A DNA stretch of 64,000 nucleotides from an uncultured Dehalococcoidia bacterium (lineage in GTDB: Bacteria; Chloroflexota; Dehalococcoidia; Lucifugimonadales; UBA3495). The notes beneath the pieces are model-generated. The model worked only from the letters and a program-made list of their open reading frames with translations, ran no database searches and was not told the origin of the DNA. The stretch spans positions 1,877,570-1,941,569 of the forward strand of contig OY282565.1 of the NCBI GenBank assembly GCA_958296445.1. The letters are read 5' to 3'. The position numbers and the translations under genes were made by a program. Below, one piece after another: positions 43,327-52,508 of the stretch (positions are counted from its first letter, which is position 1; the number at the start of each line of letters is the position of its first letter).

Positions 43327-44979
43327 TTACTCTCTGTTGGCGCGTGCCAGCTCCATTTCGCGGAGCTCTACGCGGCGGATTTTGCCGCTTACCGTCTTGG
43401 GTAGCTCGGTTACGAACTCGACGGCGCGGGGGTATTTGTAGGGCGCGGTGGTGGTTCGGACGTGGTTCTGGATGCTTAACACCAGCTCGTCCGAAGGCTG
43501 GTAGCCGGGGGCTAGGATGACGAATGCTTTTACTATGTCGCCGCGCACCGGGTCGGGGCTGGCTACTACGGCGGATTCGGCCACCGCCGGGTGCTCGATT
43601 AGGGCGCTTTCTACCTCGAAGGGGCCGATGCGGTATCCGGCGGATATGATTACGTCGTCGGCGCGGCCCACGAACCAGTAGTAGCCTTCTTCGTCCTTGT
43701 ATGCCTTGTCGCCGGTGAGATACCAGTCGCCGTAGAATGACCGCTCCATACCCTCGTCGTCGCGCCAGTATTCTTGGAACAGGCCCAGGGGACGCTCCGG
43801 CTTGACCTTGACGGCAATCTGGCCTTCCTCGCCAACGGGAACCTCGCGGCCCTCTTCGTCCACCACGCCGATGGTAAAGCCGGGGATGGGCTTGCCCATA
43901 GAGCCGGGGCGCACCGGCAGGCAGCGGTAGTTGCCCACCAGCAGCACGGTTTCGGTCTGGCCGTAGCCGTCATAGATAGTCAGGCCAGTGCCGTCTTCCC
44001 ACTGTTTCATCACTTCCGGGTTCAGCGGCTCGCCGGCCCCGGTGCAGTGGCGCAGGCTGCGGAGGTCATATTTGGTCAAGTCTTCCAGGACCATCATACG
44101 GTAGGCGGTGGGCGGGGCGCAGAAAGAGGTGACGCCGAACCGCTCCAGCATCCGCAGCGTCATAGGGGCGTCGAAACGGCCGCGGGCGTCGTGCTGCATC
44201 ACTGTTGCGCCCAGAGTCCACTGGCCGAACAGTTTGCCGTAAGCCGCCTTGGCCCAGCCGGTATCGGAAAGCGTCCAGTGCAAATCGGTGGGCTTCAGGT
44301 CGTGCCAGTATCTGGCGGTCAGCACGTGGCCGATGGCGCAGGACGCTTGGGTGTGCAGCACCATCTTGGGGTATCCTACGGTGCCGGAGGTGAAGTAGAT
44401 GAGCAACGGGTCGTCGCTCCGGGTTGGTTCCACGTCATCCAAAACCGGCGATGCTCCGTCCAGCAGCCGTTGGTAGGACAGCCAGCCGCGCCGGTCTTCT
44501 CCGGTGGCGAGCAGGCGCTTCAGGGTGGGGCAGCCCCCGGCGGCCTGGCTTACTTTGTCGGCGTTTTCTCCGTCGGTTATTGCCATTACCACCCCGGCGC
44601 GGTTGATGCGATACTCGATGTCATTGGGGGTAAGCAGCGTTGTGGCCGGCATAGGCAGCGCCCCCAGCTTGAACAATCCCACCATCGCCACGTACCATTC
44701 CGGTATTCGGGGCAGCATAATAAACACGCGGTCGCCCTTGCCGATGCCCAGCTCGCGCAGGGCGTTGGCGAAGCGGTCGGTAAGGGTTTTCAAGTCCCAG
44801 AAGGTGTGATGCGTGGCCTGCTCGCCGCCGGGGGCAACCGACAGCAGGGCCAGCTTGGTGCGGTCTTCGGCCCACTTGTCTACCACGTCGAAGCCGAAGT
44901 TGAAAAATTCGGGGGCTTCGTGGCGGTCGTTCCGGTAGGCGTATTCGTAATCGGTCATATTGGGGGCGGGATTCGGCAT
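43327..44979 (-). CDS. AMP-forming acyl-CoA synthetase
   Basis: 550 residues. ANL superfamily: P-loop YFTSGTVGYPKMVLH, YGQTETV, the hinge GDWYLTGDKAYKDEEGYYWF with GRADDVIISAGYRIGPFE, and the C-terminal catalytic lysine in PKTVSGKIRRVEL. It activates a carboxylic acid to its CoA ester. Length and motifs resemble medium-chain or benzoate-type ligases and acetyl-CoA synthetase-like proteins; the acid is unknown. It is transcribed divergently from the SDR gene and is separated from it by a palindrome. Confidence 0.93.
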   Translation of the reverse strand: MPNPAPNMTDYEYAYRNDRHEAPEFFNFGFDVVDKWAEDRTKLALLSVAPGGEQATHHTFWDLKTLTDRFANALRELGIGKGDRVFIMLPRIPEWYVAMVGLFKLGALPMPATTLLTPNDIEYRINRAGVVMAITDGENADKVSQAAGGCPTLKRLLATGEDRRGWLSYQRLLDGASPVLDDVEPTRSDDPLLIYFTSGTVGYPKMVLHTQASCAIGHVLTARYWHDLKPTDLHWTLSDTGWAKAAYGKLFGQWTLGATVMQHDARGRFDAPMTLRMLERFGVTSFCAPPTAYRMMVLEDLTKYDLRSLRHCTGAGEPLNPEVMKQWEDGTGLTIYDGYGQTETVLLVGNYRCLPVRPGSMGKPIPGFTIGVVDEEGREVPVGEEGQIAVKVKPERPLGLFQEYWRDDEGMERSFYGDWYLTGDKAYKDEEGYYWFVGRADDVIISAGYRIGPFEVESALIEHPAVAESAVVASPDPVRGDIVKAFVILAPGYQPSDELVLSIQNHVRTTTAPYKYPRAVEFVTELPKTVSGKIRRVELREMELARANRE

Positions 44980-45095
44980 CGCTTCACCTCGAAAGCAAGC
45001 CCCGGTCAGGCGCGGTTTTCGGATTGCGGGTTTTATTCTACCATTAACGCCGCAGTATGCGGGGCGGGTGGATATTTGGGTTTCTGTGGGGATTG

Positions 45096-45163
45096 TCTGA
45101 ATCAGGATTTTCAGGATTAAAAGATTCGCCGGATAGTGGGAATCCTGAAAATCCTGATTCAGA
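45096..45163. repeat. perfect 23-bp inverted repeat of family A
   Basis: The left arm, 45096-45118 (starts TCTGAATCAGG), and the right arm, 45141-45163, are exact reverse complements around a 22-base loop. It is the most regular copy of the dispersed family A element. It lies between divergent genes. Confidence 0.9.
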
Positions 45164-45217
45164 TAAGGAATCGAAAGATTTTAGCGGGTTGGTAGTGGCG
45201 CGGCGGGTTGGGGCGGG

Positions 45218-45223
45218 TATAAT
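45218..45223 (+). promoter_or_regulatory. possible -10 element of the SDR gene
   Basis: A perfect TATAAT 61 bases before the SDR ATG. No clear -35. Confidence 0.4.
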
Positions 45224-45284
45224 CGGCGGCATAACTTCTTTTCCTTGGGACATCGGGGATAGTTACCGGACAGGAGATGACGGT

Positions 45285-46052
45285 ATGGCGGGACAGCTTG
45301 ACGGCAAGACGGCGCTGGTTACGGGGGCGGGTTCGGGCATTGGGCGGGCTACGTCGCTGGCCTACGCCCGGGAAGGGGCCCGGGTGGTGGCGGCGGACGT
45401 GAATGTGGAGGGCGGCGAGGAAACGGTGCAGCTCATCAAGGAGGCCGGCGGCGAGGCCATTCTGGTTCACGCCGACGTTTCCGGCAGCGCCGGGGCCCAG
45501 CTTATGGTGGAGCAGGCCGTGGAAGCCTTTGGCAGCCTGGACTGCGCTTTTAACAACGCGGGCATATCCGGCGGGCGGGAGCGGCGCCGCTCCGCCGACT
45601 ACGCAGAGGATGATTTCGACCGGGTTATACGCATCAACCTTAAGGGTGTCTGGCTTTCGATGAAGGCGGAAATCCCGCAGATGCTCAAGCAGGGGGGCGG
45701 GGCGATCGTCAACACTGCGTCCATTATGGGCCTCATCGCCACCCCCGGCTCGGTGGCCTATATGGCGGCCAAGCACGGCGTGGTGGGGCTTACCAAGGCC
45801 GCGGCCCTGGAATACGCCGCCGACGGCATCCGGGTCAACTCGGTATGCCCCGGCTACATCAATACGCCGCTGGTGCGCCCGCTGTTCGATAACTACGAAA
45901 ATATGGAACAGACCATCATTTCCCGCCATCCGGTGGGGCGGCTGGGAGAGCCGCAGGAAATAGCCGAGGCCGTGGTCTGGCTGTCATCCGGCGCGGCCAG
46001 CTTCGTCACCGGCCACAATATGGCGGTGGACGGCGGCTACGTGGCCCAGTAA
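45285..46052 (+). CDS. short-chain dehydrogenase/reductase (SDR)
   Basis: 255 residues from the ATG at 45285 (AGGAG upstream). NAD(P) loop TGAGSGIG (13-20), with an aspartate in VAADVNVE that suggests NAD preference, NNAG, the catalytic serine before GLIATPGS, and YMAAKHG holding the catalytic Tyr and Lys. The C-terminus is the usual NMAVDGGYVAQ. It oxidises or reduces an alcohol/ketone; the substrate is unknown. The arylsulfotransferase-like gene follows in the same direction. Confidence 0.94.
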   Translation: MAGQLDGKTALVTGAGSGIGRATSLAYAREGARVVAADVNVEGGEETVQLIKEAGGEAILVHADVSGSAGAQLMVEQAVEAFGSLDCAFNNAGISGGRERRRSADYAEDDFDRVIRINLKGVWLSMKAEIPQMLKQGGGAIVNTASIMGLIATPGSVAYMAAKHGVVGLTKAAALEYAADGIRVNSVCPGYINTPLVRPLFDNYENMEQTIISRHPVGRLGEPQEIAEAVVWLSSGAASFVTGHNMAVDGGYVAQ

Positions 46053-46117
46053 CCTAAAGGACGGACGGGGCATATCCGGTATACCCGCGTCAAATGTTAA
46101 TTCACGGGAGGCGCAAA

Positions 46118-47212
46118 ATGACTGCCGTTGACCAGCAGACCCGCCGCCGTATGGCCCGCACCGGCCTGACCGCCCTGGATACGGAGAAAGCCTGCCCCGG
46201 CTATGTGCTGTTCACGCCGATGGCCGGCCCCGGCGACGTATATTTGATTGACCTGCACGGGAATGTGGCGCACCAGTGGGCGATGCCTCATCCGCCGGGG
46301 CTGTACGGCTACCTGCTGCCCAACGGCAACCTGTTCTACGGCGGCAAGCTGCGCGACGAAACTTGGGATCGGTTCCCGTCGTGGAAGCGGTTCAAGGGCG
46401 GCGTGATGCTGGAGGCCGAACCGGACGGCAGCGTGGTATGGGAACACCGCGACCCCGACCATCACCACGACGCCCGCCGGACGGAATCGGGCGGCGCAGT
46501 CTATCTGACCTTGGAGCTTATGGACAACTCTCTGGCGGCGCAGGTCAAGGGGGGCATCGCCGGTTCTGCGCCGGAAGGGATGTGGGCCGACGTTATCGTT
46601 GAGGTTGACGCGCAGGGACGCCGGGTGTGGGAGTGGCGGGCCGCCGAGTATATGAACCTGGACACCGATATAGTCACTTTCAACGACTTGCGCGATGAGT
46701 GGAGCCATGCCAACACTCTCGCGCCGCTGCCCGGCGGCCGGGTGCTGTTCAGTTTCCGCAACACTTCCACCGTGGGCATTGTGGACAAGGCCAGCGGCGA
46801 AATCGTCTGGCAGTTGGGCTACGAAACGCTGGCTCAGCAACACGACCCCAGTATGCTGCCCAACGGGAACGTGCTGATTTTCGACAACGGTTCCCATCGC
46901 AGCGATACCGGTCTGCCCTTTTCCCGGGTCATTGAAGTTGACCCGGCCACCAGCGAAATCGTCTGGGAATACCGCGACAACCCGGACTACAATTTTTTCA
47001 GTCCCTACATTTCCGGCGCCCGCCGCTTGCCCAACGGCAACACGCTGATAACCGAGGGGATGTTCGGGCGGATGTTCCAGGTGACGCCGGGCGGGGAAGT
47101 GGTCTGGGAGTACATCAACCCCCATTTCCACGTGGACATCGAGGATCAGCTAGTCAACCGGGTGTTCCGCGCCACTCACTATATGCCCGGGGAGATTCCG
47201 TGGCTGGATTAG
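46118..47212 (+). CDS. arylsulfotransferase-like beta-propeller protein
   Basis: 364 residues from the ATG at 46118 (GGAGG upstream). Repeated blades contain GDVYLIDLHGNVAHQW, LLPNGNLFYGG, LPNGNVLIFDNGSHR, VIEVDPATSEIVWEYRD and LPNGNTLITEGMFGR, the pattern of the PF05935/Arylsulfotran_2-type propellers. Blade histidines, e.g. in WSHANTL and HHDARR, are present. Family members transfer sulfate between phenols or act only as scaffolds. No signal peptide is seen, unlike the periplasmic AssT enzymes, so a cytoplasmic role is inferred. Confidence 0.85.
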   Translation: MTAVDQQTRRRMARTGLTALDTEKACPGYVLFTPMAGPGDVYLIDLHGNVAHQWAMPHPPGLYGYLLPNGNLFYGGKLRDETWDRFPSWKRFKGGVMLEAEPDGSVVWEHRDPDHHHDARRTESGGAVYLTLELMDNSLAAQVKGGIAGSAPEGMWADVIVEVDAQGRRVWEWRAAEYMNLDTDIVTFNDLRDEWSHANTLAPLPGGRVLFSFRNTSTVGIVDKASGEIVWQLGYETLAQQHDPSMLPNGNVLIFDNGSHRSDTGLPFSRVIEVDPATSEIVWEYRDNPDYNFFSPYISGARRLPNGNTLITEGMFGRMFQVTPGGEVVWEYINPHFHVDIEDQLVNRVFRATHYMPGEIPWLD

Positions 47213-47297
47213 GGCGCGATGGCAAGGTTCAAACGTTCATACTGAGCTGGTCGAAGGACGGGCGGGTAATATGTGATTCCTAGGGCTTCAGGGCGTC

Positions 47298-47421
47298 ATT
47301 CTCGTGAAAGCGGGAATCCAGGGCGGCCATTGCCATAGTTGATTTCTCCAGCGCATAACCATCTGGATTCCCGCTTTCGCGGGAATGATGGGGTGTTTGG
47401 CATTACGGTGTTTGGCATTAC
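47298..47421. repeat. family D palindromes and a 15-bp tandem duplication
   Basis: An imperfect copy (47298-47317) and a perfect ATTCCCGCTTTCGCGGGAAT (47367-47386) lie head to head with flanking GGATTC complementarity. GGTGTTTGGCATTAC then occurs twice in tandem (47392-47421). No gene seen. Confidence 0.75.
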
Positions 47422-47508
47422 CATTACCTGTTTAGAATACCGTTCTTCGACGATCTCAGGATGAGCGGGTTGCGCTCTGCATACGCCGTATGGATGGGGA
47501 TTTCTGCG

Positions 47509-47997
47509 ATGTACCAAGCTATCGTCTACATCCACGTAATATCCGCCGTCACTTGGCTGGGGGGGATGCTGTTTCTGGCTATGGTGATGGTGCCGCTGGC
47601 CCGGCGGGATGCCGGGGCGGGGTTTGCTACGCTGCGGGAGGCGGCGCGGAAGTTTGTTCCCGTGGCTTGGGCGTCAATGCTGGTTCTGGCAGTTACCGGC
47701 GGCTATCTGGCCTGGACGCATTGGGGCGTGCGGCCGGGGACGTTTTTCGGCGGTGAGGGACACTTTTTGCAGTTTTTGCAGATGAAGACCGGGTTGTTCG
47801 TTATCGTGATTCTGTTGAGCGTGGCCCACGATTTCTGGCTGGGGCCGATGATGATGGATCGTCTGGAGGCGGCGCGGGCGTCGGGAGCCCCGCCGCCTGC
47901 CGGCCCGGCGCGGCTGTTTGTGCAGTGGGCGGCCCGCGTCAACCTGCTGCTGGTTCTGGGGGTGGTGGCGCTGGCGGTGTGGATGACGCGGCCTTAG
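47509..47997 (+). CDS. CopD-like four-helix membrane protein
   Basis: 162 residues from the ATG at 47509; upstream ATGs at 47461 and 47494 stay in frame. Four hydrophobic segments are seen. The first contains IVYIHVISAVTWLGGMLFLA, the second WASMLVLAVTGGYLAW, the third FLQMKTGLFVIVILLSVAHDFWLGP, the fourth NLLLVLGVVALAVW. Conserved H and W positions resemble CopD/YcnJ-type heme or copper membrane proteins. Function unproven. Confidence 0.8.
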   Translation: MYQAIVYIHVISAVTWLGGMLFLAMVMVPLARRDAGAGFATLREAARKFVPVAWASMLVLAVTGGYLAWTHWGVRPGTFFGGEGHFLQFLQMKTGLFVIVILLSVAHDFWLGPMMMDRLEAARASGAPPPAGPARLFVQWAARVNLLLVLGVVALAVWMTRP

Positions 47998-48067
47998 CGG
48001 ATAGAACCGCTTCTCTGAAAGAGAGAGCGGGATGAGGGGTATCGTTGAACGCCAAAACGCTGTCCGG

Positions 48068-48991
48068 TTAGTACCATCCATAGGTGGTATCAGGGCGGTG
48101 CGACCAATGTTGTTGCCCTAGTTCCCGCATTGCGGAGCCTAGGGCGGTCATTTGGCGTTTCCATTCCGGTTTGCCTATATGGTGCCACATTCCGTGGCCG
48201 GGGAATATCCATTCCACGGGCAGGGATGCCAGCTTGTCCATAGTGTCGGCCAGCGTTGCCCATGAGAAGAATGTCTGTTTGGGGAAAACGTCCAACTCGC
48301 CGCGGCGGTGGTTCCAGTGCAGTGTGTCGCCGGTGAACAGGAACTTGTCATCAATGTGGTATACGACATGGCCTTTGGTATGCCCCGGCGCGGGTATGGA
48401 CAGGACGCCGGGGGATATGACGGCAATGGTGTCGCCGGTTACATCCGTGGCGTAAGGCGCAGCGTCGCTGTCGGCTTCGCCAATCCATACCCGGGCGCCG
48501 TAGCGTTCCGCCCAGCGATCGGCGTCGGCTACATCGTCCCGATGGCTCAGCAATATATGGGCTATGCCGCCCAGAGAATCCACGCTTTCCGCCAGCGGAC
48601 GGTTGTAGCGGGGGGAGTCAATCATCAGGTTGCTGTTGGGGCGTTGCAACAGAAAGGAATGGGCGCCGAAAGATGACAGGGCATTGTTGCCCAAGGCTAT
48701 TACGCCGTCGGCAAGCCGGTAGGGGAACACCCCCGGCGGTTCGGCGGGGATGCGGCGGTTGCCGATGGACTTGGTGGGGCAAGCGGCGGCGGCTCGCCAC
48801 ATCGCCGCTTCCTGCGCTGCCGATTCCTGCCCTGAGTCAATGGGCTGACGGGCGACATAGGAACGCCCGGCGGCGTCGGCGTCAATCAAGCCCGGCGCCC
48901 AATTGCGGGCCGCATCGCACCGGATGCAGCGGTCGTCTACGTACCAGGGGCCTGCCGCGTTATGGGGATGCGCTTTGTCGGGTCTGGGCAT
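48068..48991 (-). CDS. metallo-beta-lactamase-fold hydrolase with N-terminal ferredoxin-like domain
   Basis: 307 residues. An N-terminal domain with YVDDRCIRCDAARNWAPGL and ACPTKSIG resembles a small ferredoxin, but the third position of the CxxCxxC run is alanine (A28), leaving C22, C25 and C71, as in a 3Fe-4S cluster or a damaged site. The MBL domain carries the HRDDVADADRW variant of HxHxDH, PAPGHTKGHVVYH, GDTLHWNH and FPGHGMWHH. The combination is known in cyanobacteria and plants from memory of the family. The reaction is not established. Confidence 0.82.
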   Translation of the reverse strand: MPRPDKAHPHNAAGPWYVDDRCIRCDAARNWAPGLIDADAAGRSYVARQPIDSGQESAAQEAAMWRAAAACPTKSIGNRRIPAEPPGVFPYRLADGVIALGNNALSSFGAHSFLLQRPNSNLMIDSPRYNRPLAESVDSLGGIAHILLSHRDDVADADRWAERYGARVWIGEADSDAAPYATDVTGDTIAVISPGVLSIPAPGHTKGHVVYHIDDKFLFTGDTLHWNHRRGELDVFPKQTFFSWATLADTMDKLASLPVEWIFPGHGMWHHIGKPEWKRQMTALGSAMRELGQQHWSHRPDTTYGWY

Positions 48992-49006
48992 AGTTCACCT
49001 CTATTG

Positions 49007-49807
49007 CTAACCCGCCGACGGAAACTGCGGGTCGCGCTTCTGGCGCACGGAGTCCAGGCCCTCGCGGACGTCGGGGCCGAAGAAGTTGAGCATTTCTAGG
49101 GCTAGAGAGTAGTCAAAGGCAGTGTGTTCGGCCATGCGCAGCCACTGGTTCAGCGAGCGCTTGGTGTAGCGCAGGGCGGGTTGGGGGCCGGAGGCCAGCT
49201 TGCGGGCTACGCCCATCGCCCGCTCCATAAGTTCGTCGTGGGGGACGCAGAGGCTTACTAGGCCCAGGCGTTCCGCTTCGGGGCCGTCTAGGAATTCGCA
49301 GGTTAGCAGGTAGTATTTGGCCTTAGCCATGCCGATGAGCAGGGGCCAGATTACGGCGGCGTGGTCGCCGGCGGCTACGCCTAGGCGCACGTGGCCGTCG
49401 GTGAACCGCGCCCGCTCCGAGGCTATGGATATGTCGGCCAGCAGGGCTACCGCCAGCCCCGCGCCTACGGCTACGCCGTTGATGGCCGATATTACCGGCT
49501 TGTCTAGGTTAATCATATTGTGAACGATGTCGCGGGCTTCCTGCATGGTGGCGGCGATGACTTCGGCGTTGCCGATGGATTGCTCAATCATCTCGAAGTC
49601 GCCACCGGCGGAGAAGGCGTTGCCTGCGCCGGTTATGACTGCTACCCGAACCTCGGGGTCTTGTCCCAAGTCCAGCCATACCCGGCTTAGTTCGTTGTGG
49701 AGCGTGAACCCGGTGGCGTTGAACACCTCCGGGCGGTTCATTGTCAGCAGAGCGACGCCATCTTTCTTTTCGATTAGCAGGTCTTGGTAGCCGCTATAAT
49801 CAACCAT
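49007..49807 (-). CDS. enoyl-CoA hydratase/isomerase family protein (crotonase)
   Basis: 266 residues. Crotonase oxyanion signs: [14 protein letters not shown] and [17 protein letters not shown], then [22 protein letters not shown]. At the two catalytic glutamate positions of rat enoyl-CoA hydratase the sequence has TDG and KYY, so it may catalyse another crotonase reaction. It follows a CoA-transferase gene by 24 bases on the minus strand, suggesting action on the CoA ester formed by that enzyme. Confidence 0.9.
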   Translation of the reverse strand: MVDYSGYQDLLIEKKDGVALLTMNRPEVFNATGFTLHNELSRVWLDLGQDPEVRVAVITGAGNAFSAGGDFEMIEQSIGNAEVIAATMQEARDIVHNMINLDKPVISAINGVAVGAGLAVALLADISIASERARFTDGHVRLGVAAGDHAAVIWPLLIGMAKAKYYLLTCEFLDGPEAERLGLVSLCVPHDELMERAMGVARKLASGPQPALRYTKRSLNQWLRMAEHTAFDYSLALEMLNFFGPDVREGLDSVRQKRDPQFPSAG

Positions 49808-49831
49808 CTTGATTTTCCTGTTTGGGATTCT

Positions 49832-51055
49832 TTAGTAAAGGGCGCCGCTTTCGGACAGGGATTCTATTTCGGATTCGGACATTCCTAGGATTTCTTGGAA
49901 CACGTAGGGGTTGTCCTCGCCGATGTTGCTGTAGTGGCCGAACTCCATAGGGGTTTCCGACAGGCGGGCCGGGGTAGTCCAGGCTACGCTGTCGCCCTTT
50001 TCCCATTCCCAGGCCGGGGTTCCGCGCTGGGCCGCGTAGTAGGGCGTGGGGCGGTAGAAATCTCGGGCGGCCAAGTGGGGGCTGTGGTAGAGGTCATCGC
50101 CCTGGGAAACTATGGCGGCCGGGACGCCTTCCCGTTGCATCCGCTCCATTACGGCGTCGGCGGTTAGCTGGGCCGTCCATTCGCCAATGAGGGCGTCCAG
50201 CCGGGGTTGGTTGGAGAGGCGCCCCTCGGCGGTGGCGAACTCCGGTTCGTCGCTCCAGGGGGGATTGCCCATCGCCCGGCGGAAGCCGTCCCACTGCGCT
50301 TGGTTCTGCACTGCGATGGCGCACCAGCGGTCTTGGCCCTGGCAGGGATATACGCCGTGGGGGGCGTTGGCGGCGTCGCGGTTGGCGATGCGCTGGGGCA
50401 GCCGTCCGTTGGCCTGATAGTCTAGGATGGGCGGGCCGGCGGTGACGGCGCCGGACTTGAAAATGGATGATTCCATTGTGGCGGGCTGCCCGGTCATACG
50501 CCGCCGCATTAAGGCGCCGATGATGGCGGAGGGCTGGAACACGCCGGTATGGTAGTCGGAATAGGAGGTGTTGATGGCGGAGGGCGGTTCGCCTTCTTCG
50601 CCGGTCATCAGCGATACCCCGCCCATATGCTGCACCAGAATCCCATAGGATTTATAAGTGTAGTATGGGCCGATTCCGCCTAGGCCGGTCTGCCACATCA
50701 GGATAATGTCGGGGCGCAGGCGGCGGAGTTCGGGGAAGTCAATGCCCCAGCGGTCAAGGATGTTGCGGCGGAAGTTGGTCATAAATACGTCGCTGACCTT
50801 GACCAGCTCGCGGAATACTTCCAAGCCGTCGGGAGTGCGCACGTCTATGCTTACGCGCTTCTTGAGGCGCTGAAAGTCGGGCTGCCCGGCGCCGCGCGAC
50901 CACGCGGGGATGAAGGCCATTTCGTCCAGCACCTTGTTGGTTTCGACCTTGATGACCTCTGCCCCCAGAGAAGCCAGAATACGCCCGGTCAAGGGCAGGG
51001 CTACGTAAGGCCCCAATTCGATGATTCTTAAACCGGCGAGGGCTTTGTTGGACAT
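49832..51055 (-). CDS. class III CoA-transferase
   Basis: 407 residues. Family features: LRIIELGPYVALPLTGRILA, SLGAEVIKVE, KKRVSIDVRTPDGLEVF, NFRRNILDRWGID and a C-terminal IGEDN. The SYGILVQHMGGVSLMTG segment has tyrosine where many relatives have aspartate. It probably moves CoA between organic acids. Its stop lies 24 bases before the crotonase gene, and its start lies near the end of the polytopic membrane protein gene. Confidence 0.91.
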   Translation of the reverse strand: MSNKALAGLRIIELGPYVALPLTGRILASLGAEVIKVETNKVLDEMAFIPAWSRGAGQPDFQRLKKRVSIDVRTPDGLEVFRELVKVSDVFMTNFRRNILDRWGIDFPELRRLRPDIILMWQTGLGGIGPYYTYKSYGILVQHMGGVSLMTGEEGEPPSAINTSYSDYHTGVFQPSAIIGALMRRRMTGQPATMESSIFKSGAVTAGPPILDYQANGRLPQRIANRDAANAPHGVYPCQGQDRWCAIAVQNQAQWDGFRRAMGNPPWSDEPEFATAEGRLSNQPRLDALIGEWTAQLTADAVMERMQREGVPAAIVSQGDDLYHSPHLAARDFYRPTPYYAAQRGTPAWEWEKGDSVAWTTPARLSETPMEFGHYSNIGEDNPYVFQEILGMSESEIESLSESGALY

Positions 51056-51102
51056 AGCAGCTTCCTTACTCCCGCGGCCGCCGGGTCAACCGGCGGCGCC
51101 CG

Positions 51103-52485
51103 TTAAGCATACCCAAAGACTGGCGGAAACACCACTACCACCACCCCGGCCCATACTGCGTACACCGGCAGGTAGGCAATTTGCCAACGCTCCAGGGCCT
51201 TGAAGTTACCCCGGCGGCGCAGAAAAGAGACGTAGAGCCATGCCGACCAGGCTAGGTTGACCAGCAGTATCAGGTTTTCGCCTAGGGCGGCCAACTTGTT
51301 GGCGCTGAAGCCGAACTCGGTTATGCGGGCGGCGATGGCGGCTAGGGCTACGGCGTCGGCGGCTAGGGCGCAGACTACCAGCGCCGCCGTAAGCCAGTCA
51401 AAGGCGCTGGGGGGCGTCTGTGAACTCCGGGCCGACAGCGAGTAGAGCAGCAGGCCCAGCACTAGGGCCAGCAGAAGGTCAAAGGCGATCAGCACCTGCC
51501 GCTCCGCGTCTATGCCCTGCCCCGTCACTAGCATCGTTGCCAGAAAGGCCAGCAGCAGGGCGGCGACTAAGGGGGTGAACACCCGGGCCAGCGTCGGCGC
51601 TATATTTTCGATGACGCCCCGCCGGCCGTCCACCAGCCAGGCGCAGACCGGAATCGCGCCCATTGCGCCGCAGGGCAGAACCCACTCCAGCAGAAAGCCG
51701 GATACGTCTACGCCGATGGCGTCGAACAGGGCCAAGGCCAGCCCGGTCAGCCCACCGCCGCCTAGGGCAATAAGGATGTAATAGATGGCGAATTCGCCGG
51801 TAAACCGGATGAAGTCCATCCACTGCCCGTTGCCGAAAGTCCAGCGGCCGCCGGTGTAGGCGATGCTCCCGGTATAGGCTATGCCTACGGGCAGCCACAG
51901 GGCGATGGGCAGGTGAAGCCCGGCCAATGGCGCGGTAGCAACGGATGAGTCGCTGAAGGGGTAGACGTTGACAATGACTGCCGCGGCCAAGAAAGGCAGG
52001 GCCAGCCCGATCCAGTACATCGGCGCCCGCCGCCGTTTCCATAGGAAGTAGGCGGCCAGCAGGGGTAGCGCAAAGAGGCTGAGGTTTAGGAGGTAGACCC
52101 GGTCGGGGCCGTCGGATAGGGAGTGGCCGAACAATTCGGGGAGCTTTATCGCTAAAGCAGCGGTTACGGCCAGCAGAAAGGCCACTGCTATATCGGTGCG
52201 TTGGTTGGGGGCAGTGCCCGGGATTGGCTTCGCCGGGAGTGTCCGTAGCCGTTCCCAATGTTCCCGCCCGAAATCCCGGGATGCGGCGTCGGAGTTGGCG
52301 ATTCGGCTGACGGCCACCATAAAGGCTTCGTCAGCGGTTAAGCCTGCTTGGAGCAGGGATGCCGCTTCGTCCCGCAGGCGGCTTTCCAGAGTCGCCGGTT
52401 CGGGATGGGGCGGCGGTTGCCGGTGGCTGCGGTAGTTGCGCCATTGGGCAATCAGGTCTTCGAGGTTGCCGTTGTCCTCCGCCAT
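51103..52485 (-). CDS. polytopic membrane protein with permease-prefix-like N-terminus
   Basis: 460 residues from the ATG at 52483-52485. The first 90 are hydrophilic and helical (LRDEAASLLQAGLTADEAFM, SRIANSDAASRDFGREHWERL), like the prefix found in many Chloroflexota/Actinobacteria permeases and DUF4153-type proteins. Then come about twelve hydrophobic segments to the end. The longer open frame upstream is an accident of the neighbouring gene. Function unknown; the DUF4153 resemblance is from memory and only moderate. Confidence 0.75.
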   Translation of the reverse strand: MAEDNGNLEDLIAQWRNYRSHRQPPPHPEPATLESRLRDEAASLLQAGLTADEAFMVAVSRIANSDAASRDFGREHWERLRTLPAKPIPGTAPNQRTDIAVAFLLAVTAALAIKLPELFGHSLSDGPDRVYLLNLSLFALPLLAAYFLWKRRRAPMYWIGLALPFLAAAVIVNVYPFSDSSVATAPLAGLHLPIALWLPVGIAYTGSIAYTGGRWTFGNGQWMDFIRFTGEFAIYYILIALGGGGLTGLALALFDAIGVDVSGFLLEWVLPCGAMGAIPVCAWLVDGRRGVIENIAPTLARVFTPLVAALLLAFLATMLVTGQGIDAERQVLIAFDLLLALVLGLLLYSLSARSSQTPPSAFDWLTAALVVCALAADAVALAAIAARITEFGFSANKLAALGENLILLVNLAWSAWLYVSFLRRRGNFKALERWQIAYLPVYAVWAGVVVVVFPPVFGYA

Positions 52486-52508
52486 TCCTTTTGCTGTGAA
52501 GCCGCGGC

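Noticed and set aside
43774..45120. 448-residue plus-strand frame
   Set aside because: Antisense to the acyl-CoA synthetase, which has all its motifs.
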